Shown: piece by piece, positions 33,328-45,276 of the stretch
Layout: every line of letters begins with the position of its first letter
Position numbering within the stretch: position 1 is the first letter of the stretch
Source: Branchiostoma floridae
Taxonomy: Eukaryota; Chordata; Leptocardii; Amphioxiformes; Branchiostomatidae
Length of the DNA stretch: 64,000 bases
Direction of reading: 5' to 3'
Assembly: GCF_000003815.2 (NCBI RefSeq)
Contig: NC_049984.1
Coordinates: 5,160,491-5,224,490, forward strand
The notes under the pieces: generated by a model
The model's input: only the letters and a program-made list of their open reading frames with translations
Databases searched by the model: none
What the model was told of the DNA's origin: nothing
Program-made: the position numbers and the translations under genes

Positions 33328-36300
33328 TCAGAAGCTGTTGTGTAGAAAGTTGGTGATCATCGACAGGGCCTGACCGGGCGCCCACTGTGGAACCATGTGG
33401 CCTGCACCCTAGAAGGAAAGAAAGTACAAAGGTTAACACAATTAAGAGAACAAATGATGACCAGTCCTACCTAAACCACACAGCAGTTTATTTGTTTGTT
33501 TGTTTATTTTCAGACGCCTGGGTACCCTATTCAGTTTAGAGAAACTGGTTGACATCTGACCCCGATACATGTCAGTAATTGCCGTTTCTTTGGCAGCTGG
33601 ACATTACCAGAAAAAGAAGACAAGACAGGACATGTAACTTAACCGGTACATGTAGGTGACATATATTTGTACTAGCCTGTGTGTTTACACAATCTCTAGC
33701 TGACTGGGGTTAATGACCCCTCTCCTAGGTGGCAGCAACTTTAGAGCTGGCCGCCATTGGAGTGCGATTTTAGTCAGGCTAACATTTGTACCATTTACAG
33801 TCAAACCTGAGTAAGTAACATCTGTAAAGACCACCTGGCCGATATCATCAAGTTTTTTTTAATCATACAAGCATTAAGAATCCTGTCTACAGTGACCTGT
33901 CCACTTAGTTATATTGATCCCTAGCTAGAGTGGCGTTTGTGAGAAGTACTGACTGTGCAGAAATCACAGTGTCATCGTTGACATAAGTCTGCATTACGGA
34001 AGAAAAATGACCAGAAGTGGCAAAAAGCATGAGATGTTCTGTGCTAGAGCTTGCTAAAGTAGTTGTAGAAAAATTTCTTTAAAATTTTATATACATATAT
34101 AATACATGTATACAGCATACAGTTTGAGTGCTTGAGAACACTTACCTTGACAGTCAGGAAGGTCAGGTTCTGAAACTGCTTGATAAACCCTGCTACTTGG
34201 TTAGCGTAGGTCCAAGGTTTCCTAGCAGCTACAACCTGCAACAGTAGAACATAAGACATCATTATAAAAATACATTAAATACTGGTGTTTAATGCCACAG
34301 ATCCATCTAATCATGGATCTGCCGCTGCAGCGCAATTAAGGAAGATCCGAGGTGGTATGGGACAAATCTTGGAGCATATGGAGTTAAACACCTTGCAAAC
34401 AAAACTAGGGGCCCAAAATTGACCTTGACCTTCATCTTCCCAACACCTACTTACATACCAAGTCTCATCGTAATCCATCAACAGGTCCTTGAGTTACGAT
34501 GACTACAAAGATCTGGAAACACACACAGACAGACAGACAGACAGACACACTCACGCACACAGACTCACCCAAAATGATATCTCCATTTTTAATGGAGATA
34601 TGGACATAAATACATACCGGTTGTTGTAAGGACTCCACGAACCACTGGTCTCCCAGGAAGTTACAGGCCATGTCGGTGTCTCCGTTGTACACCAGGGCTC
34701 GGTACTTCGGCAGCAGGGCCAGGTACTGGTCACGCATGGTGGAGTAAAGTGACTTGTACTGGGCTCCAACCTCCTCGCTGGGACAAAACAGGGCAATCAC
34801 AGATGGTAGGCGTCAACCCCCATCATGTTGGACAGAGACACACAATACAGACACACAAAACCTAGCCTACACGAGGCTTGTTAGCCTCTGTTTACATCTG
34901 TGGTTGAAACAGCCGTATTATAGCAATGCAAAACAGAGCCCAAGTTTGCAGAGTGATAAGTTTGCAGTGAGACGTCACCACAAAAACTACAAACTTAAGG
35001 GGGCACACACCAGTTTATTTGGGGGTTGAAATGGAGGCGGCACACCCTCAAGTCTAGCGACCATCTCTTCCAGGGAATTATCCTGAAGGAAAATAACTGT
35101 ATATGGGGTGAGAGGATATACCTTCAGCTTCAAGACCAACTGAGTTTCGATCCTTCAACTTCTCTAATTTTGAAAAATTATAGGGAAAAAACATTATTTT
35201 CATGTCAAAAATGATGCACAAAATCGGGCATTTTCGCATTGGATAAAACAGACGAAGAAGATTTTTCCGGCAAGCACGACTGATACTGCCAGAAAGAGGA
35301 AAATCTAAAGACTAATCCAGCCAATTATAAAGAAAATTCTAGTACTACAGTTTTTTTAATCATCCACGGCGCGCGGCATTGCAACTTTGCTTGACACAGC
35401 GCTTCAGAGGTAAATCTAGGTCACCGGCCTCTTTACATTCAGGCGTAGGGATATCGCGGAAGCAACGCGCGGACCAAAACACAATTTGCACCAAAAACAC
35501 ACCATTTCCTACGCTTTTCAGCCATGTAACCGTTTAATGTCATTTCGCAGGAAATAATGAGAAATGTCAACTCAAACATGGGCCCTCGGAAGCCTTTCGT
35601 CACTTTTTGGTCGCGGACTACCACGGACCCCGGTCGCGGAAGAACTGGGGTGTGCACCGTTAATATATGCAAATTATGATTAATATTGTCAATGACTTTA
35701 AAAAGTTATACTCTATAATCATGCCAAGTTTGACTTGTCTGCGACTTTTCTTTCTCGAGTAACAGGTGGTTGAAAGTTGCGGTGTCGGAAGGCTGTTTTT
35801 GCGCCTCCAGGATGGTATACCATTCAATGCGCATAATAGCAATTACGTCACAATGAGCTTGTCCTATGGAAGAGGTTTTAGGCTATCAATACGTGCTAAA
35901 TAAAGAGTTATGGCCATGAAAAGGAATGACAGAGGGGTGCTCTTGTGATGGAGCACACTTTCCTCCTATTTCTGACTGGAACAAACGGTGTAAACCTCTT
36001 AGAACATATTTGAGTTCGTGACGTCACAATACCTGCCGCTGGCCTATGTTCTGAAGTGACAACGATGCAGTTTTAAGTTCCGCGCTTTAACGGAAAGCAC
36101 TTGAAATGTTAATTTTTGGTCATATCGGGTAGAGAATAGACCTAGCTTTCCCGTCCAAGCCTTTCCGTTGGCAAGACTCCTTTTATTTCGTAGAAAAATG
36201 AAGTTAAATGTTGTACCTTTGGTAAAGATGGAGGTCTGTGCTGCACTTCTTGCGGCTATGAAGGTATAAACGGGCATCTGCTAAGATAAGGCTGTACAGT

Positions 36301-39300
36301 TTGGTGTCGGTCTGGGTGAGATAAAGAAGCCTTGGGATGTGTCTTCGGATTAGTGCAACTTATTTGTGTTAAGGCCGAGAACTAGCGCCACACCGAACTT
36401 GACACTTGATTCGGAAGGAAAGTGCGAAAGTGACGTCATCGGGGCCTTTTTTCATTGGAAAATGGCTGCTTCTCAATGTAGGAGCAATTGTGAAACGCTC
36501 AAATGCGATTTCAAAGTGCCCAAGAGGTACTGTAGTTTAAACAACAATGTTTCGGTAGGTTTTATGCAATCTATGCTTAGCACACACACTTCGAAGGCTA
36601 TGCGACCGTGTTTGGGGGGGGGGGCGTGGGAGGGGGGCAAATCCACCCATTATATGACAGTGTAGAATCATATCAAAACCTGCGAAATCCGGCTTTTTTT
36701 CAGTCAGATACGATCGGGGCTATACACTTTCATGGGAAAAATGCAATTTGTTGGCTATTATCACTAATACTTTTTTCAGGATGGGTGCTTTTAAGGGGGC
36801 ACACACCAGTTTATTTGGGGGTTGAAATGGAGGCGGCACACCCTCAAGTCTAGCGACCATCTCTTCCAGGGAATTATCCTGAAGGAAAATAACTGTATAT
36901 GGGGTGAGAGGATATACCTTCAGCTTCAAGACCAACTGAGTTTCGATCCTTCAACTTCTCTAATTTTGAAAAATTATAGGGAAAAAACATTATTTTCATG
37001 TCAAAAATGATGCACAAAATCGGGCATTTTCGCATTGGATAAAACAGACGAAGAAGATTTTTCCGGCAAGCACGACTGATACTGCCAGAAAGAGGAAAAT
37101 CTAAAGACTAATCCAGCCAATTATAAAGAAAATTCTAGTACTACAGTTTTTTTAATCATCCACGGCGCGCGGCATTGCAACTTTGCTTGACACAGCGCTT
37201 CAGAGGTAAATCTAGGTCACCGGCCTCTTTACATTCAGGCGTAGGGATATCGCGGAAGCAACGCGCGGACCAAAACACAATTTGCACCAAAAACACACCA
37301 TTTCCTACGCTTTTCAGCCATGTAACCGTTTAATGTCATTTCGCAGGAAATAATGAGAAATGTCAACTCAAACATGGGCCCTCGGAAGCCTTTCGTCACT
37401 TTTTGGTCGCGGACTACCACGGACCCCGGTCGCGGAAGAACTGGGGTGTGCACCGTTAAAGCCGCCGACAACACTTCATAAGGTACAACTTACAGTAGCA
37501 GCAGCTGTATCATTTTTCAAAATTTAAAGGATATTCAACTGTACATTTGTGAACTACCAGACCAGTTTATAAACAGTCACACCATGAGAACACTAACCTG
37601 CACAGTGCCCATTGCTGCACAAAGTCAGGGATGTGCAGGGCTGTCCTAACATCTGGTCTGTTCAACCATGCAGTCTGCGCAGTGGCGTTGATACACGGCG
37701 GAATGATCCCAACTTTGTTGGTGGCTGTGAGCATCCTGGATCCATTCACCTGAGACAACAGACGTTTTTCAACTTATTAATTAGCTATCTAAGGAATAGG
37801 CCCATACTGTATCTAAAGATAACAGCTTGCACTATGAGTTAGTTAAAAAGCTAAACCCTTCCCACGCCAAGGGCAGTGCCCATTTCTGGCGCATAGGGCG
37901 GTGCCCATCTCTGTTTCGTTAGCCCTGGGCCACACACAACGCAATCACTACAGCAGGGGGCTAGTCCACTGGTAGTGGTGTGTGTTCAACTTCCATAGTC
38001 TTTCCCGAATGCTGAGTGCTAAGCAGAGAAAGCAGCATGTACCATTTTTATAGTCTTTGGTATGACTCGGCCGGGATTGAACTCATGACCTTCCGAATGC
38101 AAGGCGAACACTCTACCCACTAGGCCATTGCACCGGCTTTGCACTATGAGTGCCGAATCTGAATTATGGATTTGTCACTATTGCAAGCATACAGCAATTA
38201 CAGCAATCTTAGGAACAATACTTAAGACTCTTATGAGAGAAACTTACTATATATTTACAACATTTCCATATTTAGATGAAAATTAACATCGTTTGTCATG
38301 TATTATCATCATATCAATCACTTCCCGCAGCGATGGAAAATAAAGAGGTGTGGAGAAAAGTAGTCAAGGAGCTACTCTGAGGCAACTCAAAGGATTGTAT
38401 TTATCAAACACATACTACACTGACCTGAGGTTTGGGTGGAGCCGGCAGAGGCAACCCGTAGGCCTTAAACAGGTGGCTGACGGCCATCCTCCACCGAGCG
38501 AAGTGAGGGGGCAGACCTCCCGCGCAGTCACGGTACAGCGCGTACTCGTTCAGCCCGATGTCGTAGATAAAGTGCATGGCTTGGCTTACCTGAGAGAAAC
38601 ACAATAAAATCAATAGTTATTACATGTTTGGTTTATTTACAAAACACATAAGCCTATAGGCTGAATCGTACTGCACATATACCTCACTTCTGCTCAAAGA
38701 ATATCAGCTGGAAAGAGCATGCTTCTATCAAGACCATTTATAGTAATCTTCCCGAGCGTCCTATTGTCTCGGGCAGAGGTGTGTCCAGTTCGCAGGTCAC
38801 TGTCTTCACGCAAGCGAAGTGATCTGTTCACTCATCCTCTGAAGGCCAAGGGGAAAGACCTACTTGAGAAAGCTTACCGACCCAGCAACCATTTCCAGAG
38901 ACACTGGGATTGATACTGAGGACATCTATGAAAGATCGAGTGCTATGGTGAGACGTTGTGCATCGTCTTACCCGCCTGCCAGGGACGACAGATAGCTGTA
39001 CTACAGTGGACACCAACTAATTGCATCACTGCTATTGGCATAAGTCTGGGATTTGCATAGAATTCTGAAAACCCAAACCATTTGCCATTCACTCCATTAT
39101 AAATACAATGGTATAATCGCATCATCTATTATGGCATAAATCGGACATTCGGGTAAAATATCGTCAGGTCAATCGCATACTGACCCGGAAATATGTGATA
39201 GAAGACAAGAAAAAAGTCGAAAATGGACTATCAGCGGCCTTTACAAATGCATTCGATCGCCAAAACCGTCAAAATTGCCGCTGAATTGGACAAATAACGC

Positions 39301-42300
39301 TGGTACGCCGCGCCGGCGGCATCCAGGAGTTACGCAACACCAAAAGCGCAAAGGCTGACGGGATAGCATCGGCGCCATTTTTCTTTTGTCTAACGCGCGC
39401 TGATGTTTGTGAATTTTCGAGCTAAAATTCCCACTGATTTTGTGAACATCCTCTACCCAAAATCAGCCATTATGAAGCTGAAATGTTTGTAAGTTAGATA
39501 AGTTCGGGCATTTAGCCCAGTTTGTTCCGAGTTTGTAAATATGGCTGGAAGACGAGCGATAGTTTTGGCGTTATTTCACCACGGCATCGGCACGCTTGTT
39601 TGTTTAGCGCTACACTACATCGCCCACAAAATCGTCAATTTTCAGCAAAGTTTCCGTACCTTCCGCTTAAAAGTTGTAATCAAACTAATGCTTATCAGTA
39701 AATATGTTTATGTTTAACCTTACGATGATCGGACTGAGTGATTACACGTCGATAAATGTAGTCTGTACAGCGGTTAGCTTAGAGTCACGCTAAAACTACA
39801 AGTTCTTTCTGTGGATACGGAACATAATTTTTCTCGATACAGTTCAACGTTACCACATGATGTTAACGCTACATTAAAATGTTGATGAGGTGTCCGATAT
39901 GTTTAAACATGTGTGATAAAACTGATATCATTCTGCACTGAAATGTGATTGAATCGAGACTCAGCGGATGTTGTATTTTGTTTTATTTCTTCTCGTTACG
40001 GACTACGTATGACGGACCCATGCCTGTAATTTGTAAAGGAAAAAGAAACTTGGATAAATATGAACTTAAACTACAATGTACATCAATGTTACTTCTGCAT
40101 ATGCATAAAATTTAGTGCCTAATACCAGTTTTGACATGTGTGTATGGTTATTTCAATTGGTTCCCTGAGTCCGTAACCAGCACCCCCCCTCCCCCCGCCG
40201 CCGATCGTTTGGAATCTCCTAGGGTTATTGGACTAAGTCGGGTAAACGGGTAAAATTCGCTGACAAATCGATGATGCCAATAGCCGACTTCTACTGTATA
40301 GAGTGTTCCCCAAGGAATTACCCTGGGATCACTGCTTTTCTTCTTGTACACATGCATATACAGGGCTATGTTTACAGCAATTGTCTCAACTTTGAAATAC
40401 ATCATTTAAGATGCAACAGTGTAGTAGACTCTACAGTACATGTGCAGCCCAGTAGCAACTCTGGCTTGCAATGTCATAAATTTTCTCACCGCTTCTTGAC
40501 AGTTGGTGTCCTCATTGCCGGCAAACTGGCATCCATCGTCATTCGATGAGCAGCAGTATTTGTTCAGTGATTTCCAGATACTGCAATGCACAAAAGTCTC
40601 TTGTAGCTACATGTGTAAGCATGGATGGTGTCTTGACATCATAAAAAATCTCATTACAATGTGCAAGGTATGGTGGTAATGATGTTAACAATAATGCAAC
40701 AATGATATTATCATTTAGTCATTTGTTATTTGGAAATTTACAGCATACTTCAGTAAGCATATCAAATGCAACAATGTGCATGTTTGTGTGTGTGTGTGAG
40801 TGAGTGTGTGTGTGTATGTGTGTGTGCGACTGTGGGTGTGCATGTGTGTTGTGTGTGTGTGTGTTTGTGTGTGCGCACATGTGAGAAAATGCTTACTCGT
40901 CTCCGTAGAGGCCATGGTAGTAGCCATAGTACACGGCAGAGTTGGCATTCATCTCACGACTGGAAAGCCCGTTCCCTATCCCAAAACCCTGGTGAGCAAA
41001 CAAAATACATGGTCATAATAAAGTTAGGCCTGTATGTACCAATCTTTTATAACACAAATGTTCTCTGTCTTTATTTGAGGCGTTGAGAAAAATATACTAG
41101 TAACTGACAAGAGTAACAAACATTATATAGAGGAATAAAGACGATAATGATACGATAATGACAAACAGTTTTTACAATATACAAATCTTTTCCAAAAATT
41201 TGGATGCAGTTATATACATCTATCATCTTTTGACGGTGTCAAATACAAAACAAATACAGTAAACCAGAATTTACTGGTACCCCTGGTACATATTCTGGAA
41301 CCACTAATTGCCCTGATATTTCTGATGTCTACCTGCACCTAACCTGCACTGGTCCATGTACTGAGTTTTATACATTAATGTCCTACCATATAGGTGTACA
41401 TGGAATGTCATTAGCTGCTTTGACTTTTACTACCTATAAAGTATAAAAGAAAAAAATCAATGGTTCCTGAACAATTTTACTATGATCCATACTTCCTAAA
41501 TTCTGAGTGGTGCAGGTAAAATTTGTCTGGTGCAGGTAATTTTCAATGTTCCCTGCACCAGTGCAGGTATGCAGAAAAAAGTATTTCGAGCCCTGATTAT
41601 ACATACCTTGAACTTAATGGTAGTGTTGGCTTTCATGATGTTGACGGCCAGTGTTGGAACATAGTAGCCACCGTAACTCTCGCCGACAATGTAGAAATCA
41701 TTGGCAAGAAACTGGGGGAACTTCACAAAGAAACTCTGAACAGCAGCAAAGTTATCCAAGGCAACCTAAAATGAAAAGGAAGGAATTAGATGGCAACATG
41801 CATGTTGGGGGTCTTTAGTTGAAAACGATTTAAATTCTGGTTATGATACTGTATATTGGGAGACTTGCAGTTTTGTTTTTCCATTCATTTCTTTCTGTTT
41901 GTGAGTATCAAGTTACTACTGTGACTGTGTGAGGCCTCAATGCCAAACTCAGGATATTGCTGGCAGTCTTTCTAGTGGTCAGGCCCTTTACAGGGGCGGG
42001 ACAGCAAGTGATTATACAACACAGGCCAAGGACATACATATAAATCATAATGTCCTTGCATACTTCAACTCTTGATTTCAGCAAGTCTGTGTAACACAAA
42101 CTCCACTGTCTGATACTATAACTGGCCCCTCCCTAGGGGGCTGGCGGATGTTTGACAGGCCTCTATAAGTACAATTTAATCAGGCTAATTCTCAGCATGC
42201 AGCAAAATTTAAGTACGTGTAACGGTGATGCAAACTTTACAGAAAATGTCTGTATTACCTGATCGTCGTTGGTGGAATAGTTCTTGTCCATTGAGTAGGA

Positions 42301-45276
42301 GAATCCAACACCAGCAGGTGACTCCAGGTACACGACATTGGCGACTTTGTTCCAACTGAACGGGTTCTCGTATAACGTGCTCCCATCGTCGTTCACCTGC
42401 ACATTACAGAAAAACAGCTATCATCAGATCCAACATCACATCATGACAAAGGAAAAGTGATACGTTACCAACATAGAATATTATATAGGAAAGGGGTAAA
42501 GTCATATTACATGTCAAAAGAACTGGCCATGGAAGTGTGGACAAGATTATATATTACCAACAAATAGGACCAGACCAGGGCGGTCTACAGGACCAAGTTG
42601 CTTGTTGGCACGGACCAAGATTTTCACATTTCCATGCCCAAAATTTGAACTTCATTACATGAAATAGATGAAAATGTGTTTTCATCAGCTCAAAATGACA
42701 GATTTAACAACTAAAATGAACATCATGAGCCCCCAAACAAGGGACGGAAAAATTAAAGCTGGAGATAGACCTGCACCAGACCTTAGTTGTCATTAGTTAC
42801 TGATCAGGATTTTGCGAAATGAGATCTGATAGAGGTATGGTTGATAAAATCTTACATGATAGGGTCCATTTTCTGACAGATACCCATCCAGAGAGCTGCA
42901 TCCTGGTCCTCCGTTCAGCCACAGAATCACGGGGTCCGTCTTGGGGTCTCCCTGAGATTCCACAAACCTGCAGGACATAAATACCAGCGTGTTACATGTG
43001 GTAGTATTAAACAATGGGGTTCAAGCGCCTCCAAACTGACCATGCCAAAGGCTTTGAGCTTTTGGTGTAATGGTTAGAATTGCTGGGATTTTGACCTGCC
43101 TGTGTTTGAATCCCGGGAGCCAGGAGACTGTTTCTACTTGCCTCTTGCTTCTCAACAAATGCTCCTTTAATATGTAATTTGCTGTTTGATTTGGTAACTT
43201 TATGTGGTTTTATCAAACACATATTGATCAACTGTGGGAAGGCAGCAGGCTGTGAGTTTACTAATTTGTATCAAACTGTTACACATAATGGAGGGTCTGC
43301 ATGGGGGGTCCTGACAACGCTTTACGCTAAATTCGGGACGGTCGACAACGCTTTACGTTAAATTCACGAAGGTCGGCAACGTTTTACGCTGAATTCAGAA
43401 AGGCCGGCAACGAGTTACGCTAAATTCTAGAAGACTAGCAACACTCGACAGAGGCGGGGGGATGCTCCGCTGGGAAGATTTAAAATTTTGAGTCTTTTTT
43501 GACTCTCTGAAACACTATTTCCTGCATTTTGAGGGTAAATTTTCGCTGGCAGACGAAGCTAAGTTAAATGGCATATCAGTGATTGAAGATTCCCAGGAGT
43601 TCAGCGTAAGCTTTTGAGGGTGACGCCACACAACTTATTTTTGCCATGTCGAGCGCCGAAGGGGTGAGGCGTCGCAATGAAAGTCCGGGAAAATTTTGAA
43701 AGCCTGAAAGACAAAATTTTGATTTGATGGATATCATATAAAGCTAAATTCATTGACATTTCTATCAACAAAAATGGTGTTTGAGGTTGACACGTCACAT
43801 CCCCCAACATATTTTCAGCATTTCGAGCGCCGAAGGCGCGAGGCGGCGCAGGGAATTTTGAAATCCTGACCCTCTAAAATGATATTTCCTGCATTTTTAT
43901 GGGCAAATTTTTCTGACAGACTAAGTTTACTTCAATGACATTTGTATTAGCAAACCAGGTCTTTGAGTTTGACACATCCCCAACATATTTTCAGCATTTA
44001 GAGCGCCAAAGGAACGAGGCGGCGCAACGGGAGGACCATGGAAATTTTGAAATCTTGAACCTCTAAAGTGATATTTCCTGCATTTTCATAGGCAGATTTT
44101 GCTGCCAGACTAAGCTAGCTAACTACAATACCATTCGTATTAACGACAAAAAAGGTGAGGGCGAGGCCCCCGATACATGTTTTTGCCATGTCGATGACCG
44201 AATGTGAAAGGTTTAGCAAGGGAGGTCTGGCGAAATTTTGAAATCTTGATCCTCTGAAACGCAATTTCCCGTTAGTTAGTTAGAAGCTCTGACGAAGGTG
44301 TCTGAGAGACATCGAAACGTAAGCTATGTAAGTACCCACTGGTTGTGTACAAAGAATTCTCCTTCATCCTATATCCTACCAACCTGATGAAACTATTTTC
44401 GGGGGCAATTTCCCGTGTTTTGAAGGGCTAGATTTACTGGGAGACTACCCTTCGACTTACGAAATTTGGGAGACTAGGCTACGATTTACGGGTGATTTTT
44501 AGGCTAGATTACGCTTTACGTGAAATTTTTAGGCTCCATTACGCTTTACGTGAAATACACTGGCTACGCTTTACGGTAAATTTTCCATCCTCACTACGAA
44601 TTACGTGAAATGAAATAGCTTCCCTACAAATTACGGGAAATTAAAAGGCCTGCCTACGCCTTACGGAAAAGAGCATGCAGACCCTCATAATGTATAAATA
44701 ATACCCAAAAAGTGTGAGGCTTAAAAACAACGTACTCAAATGCTGTGACTAACTGTTAGTACAACGGAACATCAAAGCAAAATAAAGCTCTTCTGGAAGG
44801 TGCACAAAAAGTAACCATAACATTACAGGTGGTTTGTATCCGGTTTCAAAGATGTTGCAACAGTTGCAGTCACATGCTAGTCACAAATAGGTTACTCTCC
44901 AAGCAGAGGTTAGGTTTCTGCTTGCGCTTGTTGTGGGCGTCTTTTAGCCGTTTTTTCGGGCTTTTTATTTTGTCAGGTCTTCTTTGTTTGGATGGAGGAC
45001 AAAAAAAACTAATTCAGATGTAGAAATACCGATAAAAATGCCTAAAAGGACGGCAAAACAAGTCGCAGTTTAACCTCTGCTTGAAGAGTGAAATTCTCAC
45101 CAGTAGTGCAGCTTTTTGCTCCCAGTGGCGTTCACATAGCCGGAATATTGCGCGAATTTCAAGTCCGACTTCAGTCCGGGAAGGTTCTTCACTTCGTCGG
45201 GATTTGCAGCAAGTGTCTGGAACACAGACGCCAGCGACAAAACGCAGAGAAACGTTGTGATCATGGCCACGGACAT
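33328..45276 (-). CDS. CTSA: Lysosomal protective protein / cathepsin A-type serine carboxypeptidase
   Basis: Peptidase family S10 enzyme that removes C-terminal residues in lysosomes; vertebrate cathepsin A also stabilises beta-galactosidase and neuraminidase. Exons in gene order: 45276-45101, 42967-42856, 42396-42259, 41765-41607, 40988-40897, 40580-40490, 38589-38425, 37749-37598, 34777-34618, 34235-34146, 33408-33328. Phases close to give 471 residues. A signal peptide ([20 protein letters not shown]) begins at the chosen ATG. Family landmarks are [15 protein letters not shown] (oxyanion hole), [23 protein letters not shown] (nucleophile Ser), [17 protein letters not shown] (Asp) and [14 protein letters not shown] (His), so the triad is complete. 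Several Cys and NxT/NxS sites fit a secreted glycoprotein. Introns hold the 661-bp repeat pair and a 1.4-kb transposon. A MITE ends 11 bp from the first donor. Confidence 0.95.
33798..33960. mobile_element. Short relative of the 5766-7186 transposon
   Basis: Begins CAGTCAAACCTGAG after TTTA, the same terminus as the 1.4-kb element, followed by GTAAAGACCACCTGG. The right end is degenerate (GACTG near 33950). Border uncertain. Confidence 0.4.
34508..34560 (+). repeat. CA/CAGA microsatellite
   Basis: Mixed ACAC and CAGA units beside the penultimate long exon of cathepsin A. The serine/valine/cysteine-rich open frame over it is an artefact of the repeat. Confidence 0.85.
34999..35659. mobile_element. 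661-bp TTAA-flanked element, copy 1
   Basis: Lies between TTAA sites at 34995 and 35660. Ends GGGGGCACACACCAG and CTGGGGTGTGCACCG form an imperfect 15-bp inverted repeat, which with TTAA targets points to a piggyBac-type non-autonomous element. No transposase is encoded. It appears identical along its length to 36795-37455. Confidence 0.75.
35664..36790. other. 1.13-kb segment enclosed by the two 661-bp repeats
   Basis: Unique in the window, no recognised coding sequence, with a poly-G patch at about 36613. Either ordinary cathepsin A intron between two insertions, or the interior of one larger mobile unit with 661-bp direct terminal repeats. The outer TTAA sites at 34995 and 37456 fit both readings. 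Confidence 0.5.
36795..37455. mobile_element. 661-bp TTAA-flanked element, copy 2
   Basis: Same length, orientation and, as far as I compared, same sequence as 34999-35659; both encoded open frames (62 codons forward, 73-residue shared part reverse) are identical. TTAA at 36791 and 37456. This identity implies very recent duplication, gene conversion or an assembly artefact. Confidence 0.75.
38065..38138 (-). repeat. tRNA-derived SINE head
   Basis: The minus strand reads GGCCTAGTGGGTAGAGTG (good A box) and GAGTTCAATCCCGGCC (good B box) at tRNA spacing. The acceptor stem does not pair convincingly, so a SINE or tRNA pseudogene is more likely than an active gene. Confidence 0.5.
40783..40880 (+). 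repeat. GT microsatellite
   Basis: About 100 bp of GT units with small interruptions, ending roughly 15 bp before the donor side of cathepsin A exon 40897-40988. Length changes could touch that splice site. Confidence 0.9.
42590..42785 (-). repeat. Dispersed repeat copy, family R5
   Basis: On the minus strand it reads CTATCTCCAGCTTTAATTTT, GGGGGCTCATGATG and AAACACATTTTCATC, parallel to 14680-14900. Confidence 0.5.
43054..43122 (+). repeat. tRNA-like SINE head (degenerate)
   Basis: TTGGTGTAATGGTTAGAATT (A-box region) and GTGTTTGAATCCCGGG (B-box region) at tRNA spacing, in the first cathepsin A intron. Confidence 0.4.
44273..44404 (+). mobile_element. 132-bp retroelement insert with 12-bp target duplication
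   Basis: The exact 12-mer GCAATTTCCCGT is present at 44261-44272 and 44405-44416, and the sequence between breaks the periodicity of the host transposon. The insert carries a hammerhead-like core and then GGTTGTGTACAAAG and CCTGATGAA, words shared with 15422-15530. The variable-length target duplication implies reverse-transcription-based insertion. Penelope-like elements and retrozymes are known to carry such ribozymes; assignment here is inference. Confidence 0.7.
44289..44331 (+). ncRNA. Hammerhead ribozyme-like motif
   Basis: CTGACGA at 44289-44295 fits the CUGANGA core. Stem II is GGTGTC/GACATC with loop TGAGA (44297-44313). GAAA follows at 44314-44317. Stem III can form from ACGTA and TATGT with loop AGC, including one G-U pair, leaving UA as a possible cleavage dinucleotide near 44331. 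Stem I is weak (about three pairs), so activity is doubtful without partner contacts. Confidence 0.45.
44893..45089. mobile_element. MITE family B' copy beside cathepsin A exon 1
   Basis: Ends TACTCTCCAAGCAGAGGTTAGG and CCTCTGCTTGAAGAGTG; the right end is slightly decayed. It stops 11 bp before the donor of the first cathepsin A coding exon (exon border 45101). Confidence 0.75.

Larger units (their letters stand above)
43291..44686. mobile_element. 1.4-kb transposon with inverted subterminal repeat arrays
   Basis: Inverted ends GAGGGTCTGCATG / CATGCAGACCCTC, each flanked by ATAATG (6-bp target duplication). The left 150 bp holds several degenerate ACGCTTTACGCTAAATTC units; the right 250 bp holds the complementary-strand counterparts (TTACGCTTTACGTGAAAT). 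Between them lie about four copies of a 170-190 bp unit containing GAGCGCCGAAGG...GAGGCGGCGCA. No transposase frame. A younger 132-bp retro-insert sits inside at 44273-44404. Located in the first intron of cathepsin A. Confidence 0.8.

Noticed and set aside
34465-34800. 111-codon frame continuing past the cathepsin A exon
   Set aside because: Only the 34618-34777 part is coding; the rest is intron and CA-repeat read-through.
35026-35214. 62-codon frame present twice (also 36822-37010)
   Set aside because: Its duplication follows from the 661-bp repeat, and no domain or codon bias supports a gene.
38065-38138. Functional tRNA gene
   Set aside because: A and B boxes are good, but the acceptor stem does not pair and similar remnants are scattered, so a SINE head is likelier.
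40715-41086. Open frames rich in Cys/Val or Thr/His over the GT repeat
   Set aside because: They are translations of the GT microsatellite and overlap a real cathepsin A exon on the other strand.
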